Shown here: piece by piece, positions 10,260 to 19,546 of the stretch
Numbering within the stretch: position 1 is the first letter of the stretch
Layout: each line of letters begins with the position of its first letter
DNA from: Streptomyces sp. G-G2
Lineage (GTDB): Bacteria; Actinomycetota; Actinomycetes; Streptomycetales; Streptomycetaceae
Direction of reading: 5' to 3'
Length of the DNA stretch: 64,000 nucleotides
NCBI RefSeq assembly: GCF_030063135.1
Contig: NZ_JASISO010000001.1
Span: 11,868 to 75,867 of the forward strand
Program-made: the position numbers and the translations under genes
Notes under the pieces: model-generated
Database searches by the model: none
The model's input: the letters and a program-made list of their open reading frames with translations, nothing else
Told to the model about the DNA's origin: nothing

Positions 10260-11777
10260 ATGACCCGGGCCCGGGGTACCCTCGCTGACGTGCCCTCCAT
10301 GAACGACCTCGTACGCCAGCACACCGCTCTCAGTGAAACCGACCTGGAGTGGCTCCATCTGCTGGTCTCGGAGTGGCAGCTGCTCTCCGACCTCTCCTTC
10401 GCGGACCTCGTGCTCTGGGTGCCCACGCTCGACGGCGCCCGCTACGTCTCGGTCGCCCAGATGCGCCCGAACACCGGCCCGACCTCCTACCAGGACGACA
10501 TGGTCGGCCACCTGGTGCCGCGGGGCCGCCGCCCGCTGCTGGACGCCGCCCTCGACGAGGGCCGGATCGTGCGCGAGGGCGATCCCGAATGGCGCGAGGA
10601 GGTCCCGGTCCGCGTCGAGTCGATCCCGGTCCGCCGCGAGGGCCGGGTCCTGGGCGTGATCGCCCGGAACACCAACCTGCTCACTGTGCGTACACCGAGC
10701 CGTCTGGAGCTGACCTACCTCCAGTCCGCCTCCGACCTGGCCCAGATGATCGCGGCCGGGTCCTTCCCCTTCCCGGGGCAGCAGGTCGACATGGACGCCT
10801 CCCCCCGGGTCGGCGACGGCCTCATACGGCTCGACGCCGAGGGCGTGGTGACGTACGCGTCCCCCAACGCCCTCTCCGCCTACCACCGGCTCGGCCTCGC
10901 CTCCGACCTGGTCGGTCAGCATCTGGGCAACGCCACCGCCGAACTCGCCCCCTCCCGGGGTCCGGTGGACGAGGCCCTGGTCAAGCTCGCCAGCGGCTGG
11001 GCCCCGCGCGAGACCGAGGTCGAGGGCAGCACCGGAGTGATCCAGCTGCGCGCGATCCCGCTCAAGCCGAAGGGCACCCGGATCGGTTCGCTCGTGCTGT
11101 GCCGGGACGTCACCGAACTCCGTCGTCGCGAACGTGAATTGATCACGAAGGACGCGACCATCCGGGAGATCCACCACCGGGTGAAGAACAACCTCCAGAC
11201 GGTGGCGGCACTGCTGCGCCTGCAGGCCCGCAGAATGGATTCCGCGCAGGGCCGCGAAGCCCTCAACGAGGCCGTCCGCCGGGTCGGTTCGATCGCGATC
11301 GTGCATGAGACGCTGTCTCAGAACCTGGACGAGCGGGTCGAGTTCGACGAGATCGCCGACCGGGTGATCGCGATGGTCGCCGAGATCTCGCCGGGCAACG
11401 TGGCCTGCCGCCGTACCGGCCGGTTCGGCATCCTGGACGCCGAGATCGCGACCCCGCTGTCGATGGTGCTGACCGAGATCCTGCAGAACGCCCTGGAACA
11501 CGCCTTCGTCCAGGGCGTCCAGGGCGGGGGCGGCACGGTCGAGGTGTCCGCGACCCGCACCGGCAGCAGGCGCGACGACGCGCGACTGCTGATCACCGTG
11601 CTCGACGACGGCTGCGGGCTACCCGAGGGCTTCGACCCTCAGCGTGCGGGCAACCTCGGACTCCAGATCGTCCGCACCCTGGTCGAGGGTGAACTCGGCG
11701 GCACCTTCGACATGGTCGCGGGCGAGCCGCGCGGCACCAAGGTCGTCCTCGACGTACCGGTCAGCCCGCAGAAGTGA
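10260..11777 (+). CDS. PdtaS-like sensor histidine kinase (GAF-PAS-HisKA_2)
   Basis: 505 residues from an ATG preceded by GGGGAAG. Order: N-terminal GAF-like domain (about 20-170), PAS domain (about 190-280), HisKA_2 domain with phospho-acceptor block REIHHRVKNNLQ, then an HATPase domain with N-box LQNALEHAF and G-box DDGCGLPEG. There are no membrane segments, so it is cytosolic. This matches mycobacterial PdtaS, whose partner PdtaR is an RNA-binding ANTAR response regulator; no partner is encoded nearby. It is convergent with the whiB-like gene, the same neighbourhood as in mycobacteria. Confidence 0.88.
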   Translation: MTRARGTLADVPSMNDLVRQHTALSETDLEWLHLLVSEWQLLSDLSFADLVLWVPTLDGARYVSVAQMRPNTGPTSYQDDMVGHLVPRGRRPLLDAALDEGRIVREGDPEWREEVPVRVESIPVRREGRVLGVIARNTNLLTVRTPSRLELTYLQSASDLAQMIAAGSFPFPGQQVDMDASPRVGDGLIRLDAEGVVTYASPNALSAYHRLGLASDLVGQHLGNATAELAPSRGPVDEALVKLASGWAPRETEVEGSTGVIQLRAIPLKPKGTRIGSLVLCRDVTELRRRERELITKDATIREIHHRVKNNLQTVAALLRLQARRMDSAQGREALNEAVRRVGSIAIVHETLSQNLDERVEFDEIADRVIAMVAEISPGNVACRRTGRFGILDAEIATPLSMVLTEILQNALEHAFVQGVQGGGGTVEVSATRTGSRRDDARLLITVLDDGCGLPEGFDPQRAGNLGLQIVRTLVEGELGGTFDMVAGEPRGTKVVLDVPVSPQK

Positions 11778-11846
11778 CCCCGCGGGGGTAACCGTAAGTA
11801 ACGGGAGCCGCCCGCCCCTTCGGGGGGGAGGCGCCCGGCACAGCAC

Positions 11847-11882
11847 TGAGCCCCGGACCGAAGGTTCTCGGTCCGGGGCTCA
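11847..11882. terminator. bidirectional terminator between the kinase gene and wblE
   Basis: A perfect 15-bp stem (TGAGCCCCGGACCGA with its complement) around a 6-nt loop, 69 nt after the kinase stop and 68 nt from the wblE stop. Confidence 0.9.
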
Positions 11883-11950
11883 AGAGCACGTTGCTGAGCG
11901 CTGGTTGGTGCGGGTACTACGCGCTGCGGCTCGAGGCTCGAAAGTCGAAA

Positions 11951-12208
11951 TCAGGCGGTGGCGTTACGCGCCCGGTTGCGAGCGGCGCGGCGCTTCATTG
12001 CGCGGCGCTCGTCCTCGCTCAGACCGCCCCAGACGCCGGAGTCCTGACCGGACTCGAGCGCCCACTGCAGGCACTGCTCCATAACGGGGCAGCGGCGGCA
12101 GACGGCCTTGGCTTCCTCGATCTGCAGCAGCGCAGGACCGGTGTTGCCGATGGGGAAGAAGAGCTCGGGGTCTTCTTCGCGGCAAACGGCGTTGTGACGC
12201 CAGTCCAT
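11951..12208 (-). CDS. wblE: WhiB-family iron-sulfur regulator (WhiB1/WblE type)
   Basis: 85 residues from the ATG at 12208, with GGAG upstream. The four cluster ligands are Cys9, Cys37, Cys40 and Cys46 (C-x27-C-x2-C-x5-C), followed by the G(V/I)WGG turn and a basic C-terminal tail. WhiB1/WblE proteins carry a NO-sensitive 4Fe-4S cluster and bind the primary sigma factor. A nitric-oxide detoxification pair (hmp/nsrR) lies about 8 kb away. Placement beside a PdtaS-like kinase is conserved in actinobacteria. Confidence 0.95.
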   Translation of the reverse strand: MDWRHNAVCREEDPELFFPIGNTGPALLQIEEAKAVCRRCPVMEQCLQWALESGQDSGVWGGLSEDERRAMKRRAARNRARNATA

Positions 12209-12525
12209 GGCTGCTCCATCTCCTTGTATTGCGGGCAGGTTGCTTGTGAATGTGAACGCTTTCACGAATCCCCTGATGGGGGAAGGGCCGACGCCCAGTT
12301 TCCTGGTGCGGTCCGTTTCGTGGAGGGGTTCTGGCGATCTGTGCGGGTGCCGGGTGCTGCGGGCTGTCCCGATCGCCATGTAGAGATTCGCAAACCTCGG
12401 ACGGGGATACAACCCCTTCCGGAAAGTTTTTTTTGATTCGTCGGTGTCTAGTAGGTCACAGCCGTACTTCCTAGGGGTGGACCGACGTTAAAACGTTCGA
12501 GTGAAAGGACTTTCGCCCCTTCCAC
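12209..12525. other. wblE upstream region
   Basis: 317 bases without a gene between wblE and the lipid kinase gene. The stretch is unusually AT-rich for this genome and includes an eight-T run (12427-12434 on the plus strand, an A-tract in the direction of wblE transcription). It must hold the wblE promoter, but no single promoter could be assigned with confidence. Confidence 0.6.
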
Positions 12526-13494
12526 TCACACAATCACACGCAGTGCACGGCGTACGCCTGTGAACCGAACGCTGGTACGCAGACCAAGGTGGTCGCCGTC
12601 CATCTGGAAGGGGAGCGGAACCTTGGAATGCAAGGTGAAGTCGGTCAGATCGTGCAGAGACACCGCATGCTTTCCGCGCGGGCCCCGCTCAGGAGTCGAG
12701 GTCAGCAGCTGTGTCGCGTAGCGCCAGACCGACGGAGTTGACAAACGGTCGAGTGCGAGCACGTCAAGCGCGGTATCGAATGATGCCTCGGGAGACGCGT
12801 ACAGCGGGCGATTTCCCAGATACGTCCAGGGTGACGTGTTGCACACTATCGACAGCACAAGATCCGTCACGGGATCCGCGCCGGGACGCTCCAGCGTCAC
12901 CGTGCCGTGACGCCGGTTCGGTTCCTCGAAGAATTGGCGCAGGAGCTGTCGTACATACAGGGCATGAGTCGAACGCTTGCCGCGTTCCCGCTGCTGTTCC
13001 ACCCGGCCGACCACACCCGCGTCGAAACCGAATCCGGCACAGAACGTGAACCAGCGCGCGGGCACCGATTCGTCCTCCGTGCCCGGCGCGCCCTCCGCCA
13101 GACCCAGGCCGACCGTCCGCTCGCGCCGCTCCCGCAGCGCGTCCAGCAGCGCGCCGGTCGCCTCGACCGCGTCGTTCGGCAGCCCCAGGGCGCGCGCGAA
13201 GACATTGGTGGACCCCCCCGGCACCACGGCCAGCAGGGGGAGGCGGTCCGGATCCGGCCCGTGGTGCAGCAGTCCGTTGACCACCTCGTTGACCGTGCCG
13301 TCGCCGCCCAGGGCGACCACGAGGTCGATGTCGTCGCTCTCGGCCGCCCGTCGTCCCAGGTCCCGGGCGTGGCCGCGGTACTCGGTGGTGATCGACTCCA
13401 GCTTCATCTCGCTGGCCAGGGCATGGGTCAGGACATCGCGCGTGCGCGCACTGGTGGTCGTCGCTGCTGGGTTGGCCACGAGAAGTGCACGCAT
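12526..13494 (-). CDS. diacylglycerol/sphingosine kinase-like protein (YegS/DagK family)
   Basis: 322 residues from the ATG at 13494 (RALLVANPAAT follows); a GTG six codons upstream is also possible, and neither has a strong SD sequence. The kinase catalytic block GGDGTVNEVVNG and the PGGSTNVFARALGLP motif are clear. Such proteins phosphorylate diacylglycerol or related lipids at the membrane. The gene is well separated from wblE. Confidence 0.88.
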   Translation of the reverse strand: MRALLVANPAATTTSARTRDVLTHALASEMKLESITTEYRGHARDLGRRAAESDDIDLVVALGGDGTVNEVVNGLLHHGPDPDRLPLLAVVPGGSTNVFARALGLPNDAVEATGALLDALRERRERTVGLGLAEGAPGTEDESVPARWFTFCAGFGFDAGVVGRVEQQRERGKRSTHALYVRQLLRQFFEEPNRRHGTVTLERPGADPVTDLVLSIVCNTSPWTYLGNRPLYASPEASFDTALDVLALDRLSTPSVWRYATQLLTSTPERGPRGKHAVSLHDLTDFTLHSKVPLPFQMDGDHLGLRTSVRFTGVRRALRVIV

Positions 13495-13588
13495 GAGCAG
13501 CAGACTACCCACCCCCAGTAATGCTCACCGCACTGCCCGGTCTGGACCGCCAGGCCGGAGGCCCGGAGCGCGCGGCTACCCTGCTGGA

Positions 13589-14023
13589 GTGAGTACGAAG
13601 CAGACCCCCGCCGCCGGACCGTCCGCCACCACCCCGCCGGGCGCGCTGACCGCCGCCGCCGCGCTCACCGCGCTGGAGGGGCTGGCCCTGGCCGGGCTCG
13701 GCGTCTACATGCTGTTCGTGGGCGTCTTCGGCGACCCCGACTCCCCCCAGCAGGCCGAAACCGGCGGGATCACCCTGCTGGCACTCGCCGCGCTGCCGCT
13801 GATCGCGGCCCGCGGGCTGCGCCGGGGCCGCCGCTGGAGCCGCGGCCCGGCGCTGATCACCCAGCTGATGGCGCTGCCCGTGGCGTGGACGCTGTTCCAC
13901 ACCGGCGGCGCGATGATCGCCGCCGCGGTGGCGCTGGCGCTGGCCGCGGTGGCCGTCGTGGCGCTGCTGCTCAACCCGGCGACGACGGAGGCCCTGGGTA
14001 TCGGGCCACGCGACGCCGGCTGA
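13589..14023 (+). CDS. small integral membrane protein
   Basis: 144 residues starting at a GTG (VSTKQTPAAG), with about four hydrophobic segments and a short RRGRRWSRGP cytoplasmic loop. No enzyme motif is seen. It is convergent with sigH, with only 16 nt between the stop codons. Similar proteins occur beside the sigma gene in related genomes, but the function is unknown. Confidence 0.75.
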   Translation: MSTKQTPAAGPSATTPPGALTAAAALTALEGLALAGLGVYMLFVGVFGDPDSPQQAETGGITLLALAALPLIAARGLRRGRRWSRGPALITQLMALPVAWTLFHTGGAMIAAAVALALAAVAVVALLLNPATTEALGIGPRDAG

Positions 14024-14039
14024 GCGGAGCCCCCTCCTC

Positions 14040-15197
14040 CTACTCCTCGACGAGGAGCTTCTCCCGCAGCTGGGCCAGGGTGCGGGCCAGTAGCCGGGAG
14101 ACGTGCATCTGCGAGATGCCGACCTCCTGGGCGATCTGCGACTGGGTCATGTTCCCGAAGAACCGAAGCAGCAGGATCCGCTTCTCCCTCGGCGGCAGCC
14201 CCTCCAGCAGCGGCTTGAGCGACTCGCGGTACTCGACGCCTTCCAGCGCCTCGTCCTCGGAGCCCAGTGTGTCCGCGACCGCCGGGGACTCGTCGTCCGT
14301 GTCCGGCACGTCCAGCGAGAGCGTGCTGTAGGCGTTGGCGGACTCCAGACCCTCCAGCACCTCCTCCTCGGAGATCCCGAGGCGCTCCGCCAGTTCGTGC
14401 ACCGTGGGCGAGCGCTGGTGCTGCTGCGACAGCTCCGCGGTGGCCGTGGTCAGCGCGAGGCGCAGCTCCTGGAGGCGCCGGGGGACCCGTACCGCCCAGC
14501 CCTTGTCGCGGAAGTGGCGCTTGATCTCGCCGACGACCGTGGGAGTGGCGTACGTCGAGAACTCGACCCCGCGGTCCGGGTCGAACCGGTCCACCGACTT
14601 GATCAGGCCGATCGTCGCCACCTGGGTCAGGTCGTCCAGCGGCTCGCCCCGGTTGCGGAACCGCCGCGCCAGGTGTTCGACCAGCGGCAGGTGCATCCGG
14701 ACGAGCCGGTTGCGCAACTCCGCCCGTTCCGGGGAACCCTCCGGCAGGGTGCGGAGTTGGATGAAGAGGGCCCGGGCGGCGCTGCGGTCGCGCGGGTCGC
14801 GCGTGTCGCGGACCTCCCGAACCTCCTCGGGCTCGGCCACGATGTCGGCCGCGATGTCGGCCGCGATCTCCGCCATCGCGGCGTCGGCCAACGCGCCCTC
14901 GGCCAGCGCGCCGTCCACCGGCGCCCCGTCCGTCAGCGCGCCGTCCGCCGACGCGCCCCGCGCCACGGGGGTGACCGCCTCCGGGGCGGCCTCCCGTGGC
15001 TCGTGCCGCTGCGGCTCGTCCTGCTGGGTCTCGCTCATAGGGCCCGCCCGTCGCTCCGCCGAGTCCGAAAAGCCGTCTTCCGCATCCGCCTCGGCCGGGT
15101 GCGGGCGGGCGTCCTGCTGCTCCGGGATGCCGCCGTCGACCTCGTGCCGTACTCGGGGCCGTTCCCCGCCCCGCACCGGGGTCTCCCCGCCGCTCAC
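14040..15197 (-). CDS. sigH: SigB/SigF/SigH-type stress-response sigma factor
   Basis: 385 residues from a GTG whose last bases overlap the anti-sigma stop (GTGA). An internal ATG at 15038 would give a 332-residue form. Residues 1-150 are an Ala/Asp/Glu-rich, degenerate repeat extension. Sigma regions 2-4 follow: region 2 has DLTQVATIGLIKSVDRFDPDRG and region 4 has QSQIAQEVGISQMHVSRLLA. SigB-like factors in Streptomyces control osmotic stress and development. The adjacent gene is its expected antagonist. Confidence 0.9.
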   Translation of the reverse strand: MSGGETPVRGGERPRVRHEVDGGIPEQQDARPHPAEADAEDGFSDSAERRAGPMSETQQDEPQRHEPREAAPEAVTPVARGASADGALTDGAPVDGALAEGALADAAMAEIAADIAADIVAEPEEVREVRDTRDPRDRSAARALFIQLRTLPEGSPERAELRNRLVRMHLPLVEHLARRFRNRGEPLDDLTQVATIGLIKSVDRFDPDRGVEFSTYATPTVVGEIKRHFRDKGWAVRVPRRLQELRLALTTATAELSQQHQRSPTVHELAERLGISEEEVLEGLESANAYSTLSLDVPDTDDESPAVADTLGSEDEALEGVEYRESLKPLLEGLPPREKRILLLRFFGNMTQSQIAQEVGISQMHVSRLLARTLAQLREKLLVEE

Positions 15198-15607
15198 GCC
15201 GGGCCTGGTCCCGCGCCGCGCTGTTTGTAGAGACTGATGCTGACCGTGCGGTCCTCCTCGACCGTGGCCTCGACCTTGCCGGCCAGCGCCGACAGCACCG
15301 TCCACGCGAACGTGTCGCGCTCGGGCGCACGTCCGTCCGTGGTCGGCGCCGAGACGGTCACCTCCAGTGAGCCTTCCACCAATCGGAAGACGCAGCTGAG
15401 GACGGATCCTGGCACGGCCTGCTGGAGCAGGATCGCGCAGGCTTCGTCCACCGCGATGCGGAGGTCCTCGATCTCGTCGAGGGTGAAGTCCAAACGTGCC
15501 GCGAGTCCGGCCGTGGCCGTACGCAGCACCGACAGGTAGGCACCCGCAGCCGGCAGCCGGACTTCCACGAAGTCCTGGGTCCCGGGCTCGCCTGCGATCT
15601 GGGACAC
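15194..15607 (-). CDS. anti-sigma factor, GHKL serine kinase-like (UshX/PrsH type)
   Basis: 137 residues from the GTG at 15607, which sits 5 nt behind a GGAGG SD sequence; the upstream TTG is less likely. The HATPase_c fold has the N-box-like DLRIAVDEACAILLQQA and a C-terminal SLYK. RsbW-like proteins sequester SigB-type sigma factors until an antagonist binds. It overlaps the sigma gene by 4 nt, so equimolar synthesis is likely. The anti-anti-sigma gene is not in the window. Confidence 0.88.
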   Translation of the reverse strand: MSQIAGEPGTQDFVEVRLPAAGAYLSVLRTATAGLAARLDFTLDEIEDLRIAVDEACAILLQQAVPGSVLSCVFRLVEGSLEVTVSAPTTDGRAPERDTFAWTVLSALAGKVEATVEEDRTVSISLYKQRGAGPGPA

Positions 15608-15822
15608 CCTCACCTCCAAGGTGGTACGAGCTGTGTTCGCCGGTGACGCTATCGCGATCCGGGTGATTGTGTCGCGGCACCCCTCGCGGACCGACAGCAG
15701 TGCACCCTCGGAGCACCCGTACCTACGGCCAGTGACTGATGGTAGGTCAACAGGTACACACAGTGGCTAGGGGTCTGCGGGCCCAAATCGGGGGAACCGG
15801 CGGAGGGTTGACCTACCCCACC

Positions 15823-16083
15823 TCAGACGATCGAACCGTCGGCGAAGCACCATCGCCAGGACTCGCCCGGTTCGAAGCTCCGCATCACGGAATGACCGGT
15901 CGACTCGTAGTGTGCCGTCGCGTGCCGGTGGGGTGAGGAATCGCAGCACGCCACGTACCCACACACCAGACACAGCCGCAACTGCACCGGGTGGCTGCCC
16001 AGCACCTCGCATTCCGGGCAGGTCAGGGCATGTGGGACCGGCTCGGGGCGCGGCAGTTCGGGAACATGCGTGCACTCGCTCAT
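15823..16083 (-). CDS. UBP-type zinc finger protein
   Basis: 86 residues starting MSECTHVPELP. Cys and His pairs (CPECE, CLVCGYVACCDSS, HRHATAHYESTGH) and the terminal WRWCF pattern match the zf-UBP domain, which in eukaryotes binds free ubiquitin C-termini. The bacterial role is unknown. No SD sequence is visible. It is divergent from the antiporter gene, with 55 nt between the starts. Confidence 0.85.
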   Translation of the reverse strand: MSECTHVPELPRPEPVPHALTCPECEVLGSHPVQLRLCLVCGYVACCDSSPHRHATAHYESTGHSVMRSFEPGESWRWCFADGSIV

Positions 16084-16138
16084 GATGGCCAGCGTACGAC
16101 GACGGCGCGGGTGCGGGACGACTGAGAATGGATCTTCG

Positions 16139-17719
16139 ATGGAGGTATTGCCGCTGGTGGCACTGGTGGCGGGTAGCGCCGCCATCGCCGGGCTGTCCCG
16201 CCGGACGCCGATTCCGGCGCCCCTGCTCCTGGTCGCGGCCGGGCTGATCGCCGCCTACGTCCCGGGCGTGCCGTCGTACGCCCTGGACCCGCACATCGTG
16301 CTGCCCCTGCTGCTCCCGCCGCTCCTGCACACCGCGGCCGTGGACAGCTCGTACCTGGACCTGCGGGCGAACTTCCGGCCGGTCGCGCTGCTCTCGGTGG
16401 GGTACGTGCTCTTCGCGACCCTCGCCGTGGGCTACGCCGCCTACCTGGTGGTGCCGGGCCTGTCGCTGCCCGTGGCGCTGGTGCTCGGCGCGGTGATCGC
16501 CCCGCCCGACGCGGTGGCGGCCACGGCGATCGCCCGCAAACTCGGGCTGCCGAGCCGGATCACGACCATCCTCCAGGGCGAGTCCCTGGTGAACGACGCC
16601 ACCGCGATCACCGCCTACAAGGTGGCCCTGGCCGCTGCCGTCGGCGTCGGCGCGGGCTGGACGGAGGGCGTGACCGAGTTCCTGCTGGCCTCGGTGGGCG
16701 GGGTCGGGGTCGGCCTGGTGCTGATGGTGCCGATCCACCACCTGCGCAAGCGGCTGCGGGAGCCGCTGCTGCAGAACACCCTGTCGCTGCTGATCCCGTT
16801 CGTCGCCTACGCGGCGGCCGAGCGGGTGCACGCGTCCGGGGTGCTGGCCGTGGTGGTCGTCGCCCTCTACCTCGGGCACCGCAACTGGCAGGTCGACTTC
16901 GCCACCCGGCTCCAGGAGGAGGCGGTGTGGAAGGTGGTGGCCTTCGTGCTGGAGTCGGTGGTGTTCGCGCTGATCGGCCTCCAGCTGCCGGTGGTCCTCA
17001 AGGGGCTGGCGGAGTACGAGGGCCTGGACGCGGCCTGGTACGCGCTCGCCGTGTTCCTGGCGGTGGTCCTCGCACGGTTCGCCTGGGTCTTCCCGGCCAC
17101 CTTCCTGCCCCGGGTGCTCTCGGAACGCATCCGCGGCCGGGAACCGGACACGAACTGGAAGGCTCCGGTGGTCGTGGGGTGGGCCGGGATGCGCGGGGTG
17201 GTGTCGCTGGCCATCGCGTTCTCGGTGCCGGTTCCGGTGCCGCACCGGAACCTGATCCTCTTCCTGACCTTCACGACCGTGATCGGCACGCTGGTGGTGC
17301 AGGGGCTGACCCTGCCCCCGCTGATCCGGCTGCTGAAACTGCCGTCGCGTGACACGCACGCGGAGACCCTGGCCGAGGCGCAGGCCCAGAGCGAGGCCTC
17401 GCGGGCGGCGGAGGAGCGGCTGGCCGAGCTGCTGGCCGCGCCGGAGAACGCGCTGCCGCCGCCGCTGGCCGAACGGCTGCGGACGGTGCTGGAGCGGCGC
17501 CGCAACGCGATCTGGGAGCGCCTCGGCGAGGTCAACGCGGTGACGGGGGAGTCGGCGGACGACGTCTACCGGCGCCTCTCGCGCGAGATGATCGCGGCCG
17601 AGCGGGAGGTCTTCGTCTCCCTGCGCGACGCCCGGCGCATCGACGACGAGATGCTGCGGGCGCTGCTGCGGCGCCTGGACCTGGAGGAGGCGGCGGCCTA
17701 CCGCGAGGACGCGCCTTAG
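16139..17719 (+). CDS. Na+/H+ antiporter, CPA1 family
   Basis: 526 residues with about 11-12 membrane segments in the first 400. Conserved motifs are APPDAVAATAIARKLG and QGESLVNDATAI, the ion-binding Asp region of CPA1 exchangers. The C-terminal 110 residues form a cytosolic helical tail rich in Glu and Arg. It exports Na+ (or K+) in exchange for protons. The chosen ATG opens the first membrane helix (MEVLPLVALVAG). Location near the SigH locus suggests osmotic adaptation, which is inference. Confidence 0.92.
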   Translation: MEVLPLVALVAGSAAIAGLSRRTPIPAPLLLVAAGLIAAYVPGVPSYALDPHIVLPLLLPPLLHTAAVDSSYLDLRANFRPVALLSVGYVLFATLAVGYAAYLVVPGLSLPVALVLGAVIAPPDAVAATAIARKLGLPSRITTILQGESLVNDATAITAYKVALAAAVGVGAGWTEGVTEFLLASVGGVGVGLVLMVPIHHLRKRLREPLLQNTLSLLIPFVAYAAAERVHASGVLAVVVVALYLGHRNWQVDFATRLQEEAVWKVVAFVLESVVFALIGLQLPVVLKGLAEYEGLDAAWYALAVFLAVVLARFAWVFPATFLPRVLSERIRGREPDTNWKAPVVVGWAGMRGVVSLAIAFSVPVPVPHRNLILFLTFTTVIGTLVVQGLTLPPLIRLLKLPSRDTHAETLAEAQAQSEASRAAEERLAELLAAPENALPPPLAERLRTVLERRRNAIWERLGEVNAVTGESADDVYRRLSREMIAAEREVFVSLRDARRIDDEMLRALLRRLDLEEAAAYREDAP

Positions 17720-17820
17720 GTGTTTTGCCCCGGGAGGGCGTGCCCTGCCCCCCCGCGCGGGGGAGACGGATGGCCCCGGGGGCTGACGCGCGGCGGCGCG
17801 CCCGCCGCGAGTCTCGGGGC

Positions 17821-18654
17821 ATGACGGTTGACGCGCCGGGTGCGCTGAGTGCGGGACTGCTGGTGGCGGCGCTGGCCGTGCTGGCGGTGACGGTGTCCGG
17901 GCGGGTCCCGGCCGGGCGGCGGCCGCCGCTGTGGGTGGCGTGCGGGCTGTTCGCGGCGGCGGGGTGCACCCTGCTGATGGACGTGGTCGGGCTGCTCTTC
18001 GGGCAGGGGGTCGACAGTTGGTTCGGCGCCGCCGTGCATGCGCTCGGGCTGGCGGGGGCCGTACGGACCGCGGTGGCCGCGGGCCGGGAGCCTGGCCGGG
18101 AGCGGGCCGCCGTCCCCGTCCGGCCCGGGCGGTGGACCGGGTACGTGGGAGTGGTGAGCTTCCTGCCGTACATCGCGATGAAGCTCCACTGGGCGCTCGG
18201 CGGCACCTTCGCGGGGGTCCGCGGCGACGAGGTGCTGGCCGCCTCCGAGCGCAACGGCGCCTCGGGGCTGTGGCTCACGCTGGAGTGGTGGGGCCTGGAC
18301 GGCACCGTGCTGCTGGCCCTGGCCGGGATCCTGCTGCTGTTCTGCCTGCTCCGGCCGTGGGGGCCGCGGCTGCCGCGGTGGCTGGTGCTGACCCCGGCCC
18401 TGATCGGGGCGGGGACGCTGGTGCCGTACGGGCTGCTGGGGCTCGGCTACCTGGTACTGGCCCAGGCGGGGGTGGTCACCGTGCGCACGGGGGACTTCCA
18501 CTCGACCGGCGCCGTGCTGCTGGTGGGGTGGATCGGGTTCGCCGCCTTCGCGGGCTACGGGGTTGCCCTGCTCTCGGCGACCCGCTGGTACTGGCGGCGT
18601 ACGCGACCCGGCGCGGGGGCGGGCGCGGTCAGACCGCCGCGGGGCGCCCGGTGA
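17821..18654 (+). CDS. multispanning membrane protein of unknown function
   Basis: 277 residues starting MTVDAPGALSAG, with about six or seven hydrophobic segments and short Arg-rich loops. Composition and GC at third positions support coding. No known motif is visible. Its last 26 nt overlap the convergent PLP-enzyme gene. The upstream reading frame from 17725 lacks normal coding character, so the internal ATG was chosen. Confidence 0.7.
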   Translation: MTVDAPGALSAGLLVAALAVLAVTVSGRVPAGRRPPLWVACGLFAAAGCTLLMDVVGLLFGQGVDSWFGAAVHALGLAGAVRTAVAAGREPGRERAAVPVRPGRWTGYVGVVSFLPYIAMKLHWALGGTFAGVRGDEVLAASERNGASGLWLTLEWWGLDGTVLLALAGILLLFCLLRPWGPRLPRWLVLTPALIGAGTLVPYGLLGLGYLVLAQAGVVTVRTGDFHSTGAVLLVGWIGFAAFAGYGVALLSATRWYWRRTRPGAGAGAVRPPRGAR

Positions 18655-19546
18655 TCACCGCGGTCAGGGTGGTGCCGCGGGGGAAGGCGGCCGCCTCGGT
18701 GAGGGACGCCAGGGCCCAGAGCAGCTTGGCGACGTAGATCCGCTCGACCGGCAGCCCGTGCCGGTCCTCGAACCCGGTGGCGAAGGCCTCCAGGGCGGCG
18801 GGGATCCGGGCGTAGCCGCCGTGGTCGAAGCCCTCCGCCAGGGTCCACCGCCCGGCCGGGCCGCCGAAGGCCGCCTGCTGGAGGGAACGTATCTCCCCGG
18901 CCAGGAAGCCGCCCGCCAGCACCGGGACCCCCAGCGCCCGCTGCCCGGGCGCGAGACCCGCCGCGAGCCCGGCCAGGGTCCCGCCCGTACCGCAGGCCAC
19001 CGCGGCGACGTCGCAGCGGCCCCGCAGTTCCCGGCCCAGTCCGGCGCAGCCGTGCAGGGCGAGGGCGTTGCTGCCGCCCTCGGGGACGACGTACGCGGCT
19101 CCGGCGCCCGCCGCCGCCAGCAGCCGGGCCAGCACCTCCGGTTCGGCCTTGCGTCGGTACTCGGCGCGGGTCACGAAGCGCAGCCGCATCCCGTCCGCCG
19201 CGCACCGGGCGAGCGAGTCGTTGAGCGGGCGGCCCGCCAGTTCGTCGCCGCGCACGATGCCGAGGGTGGGCAGGCCCAGCAGCCGCCCGGCCGTGGCGGT
19301 GGCCCGCAGGTGGTTCGAGTACGCCCCGCCGAAGGTGGCCAGCTCCGGGAAGCCCCCCTCGACCGCGGCCCGCAGGTTCGGCGCGAGCTTGCGCCACTTG
19401 TTGCCGGGCAGCTCGGGATGGACCAGGTCGTCGCGTTTGAGCAGCAGCCGGACGCCGTACCGGTCGAACCGCTCGTCGCGGATCTCTCGCAGCGGAGAGG
19501 GCGGCCGGGGCCGGAGCAGCGCGTCGGGGTTCGGGGAACGGTCCAC
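18629..19546 (-). CDS. PLP-dependent ACC deaminase/D-cysteine desulfhydrase family protein
   Basis: 305 residues. PLP-lysine block LPGNKWRKL, substrate motif TFGGAYSNHL, and phosphate-binding ACGTGGTLAGL are those of fold-type II enzymes in the ACC deaminase/D-cysteine desulfhydrase group. The precise substrate cannot be decided from sequence reading. The start (GTG at 19546) is uncertain because no SD sequence is clear. It converges on and overlaps the membrane-protein gene. Confidence 0.85.
   Translation of the reverse strand: MDRSPNPDALLRPRPPSPLREIRDERFDRYGVRLLLKRDDLVHPELPGNKWRKLAPNLRAAVEGGFPELATFGGAYSNHLRATATAGRLLGLPTLGIVRGDELAGRPLNDSLARCAADGMRLRFVTRAEYRRKAEPEVLARLLAAAGAGAAYVVPEGGSNALALHGCAGLGRELRGRCDVAAVACGTGGTLAGLAAGLAPGQRALGVPVLAGGFLAGEIRSLQQAAFGGPAGRWTLAEGFDHGGYARIPAALEAFATGFEDRHGLPVERIYVAKLLWALASLTEAAAFPRGTTLTAVITGRPAAV

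Noticed and set aside
12427..12434. Eight-T run as a factor-independent terminator
   Set aside because: The preceding hairpin is very short and no plus-strand gene ends upstream. It is more likely an A-tract of the wblE promoter region.
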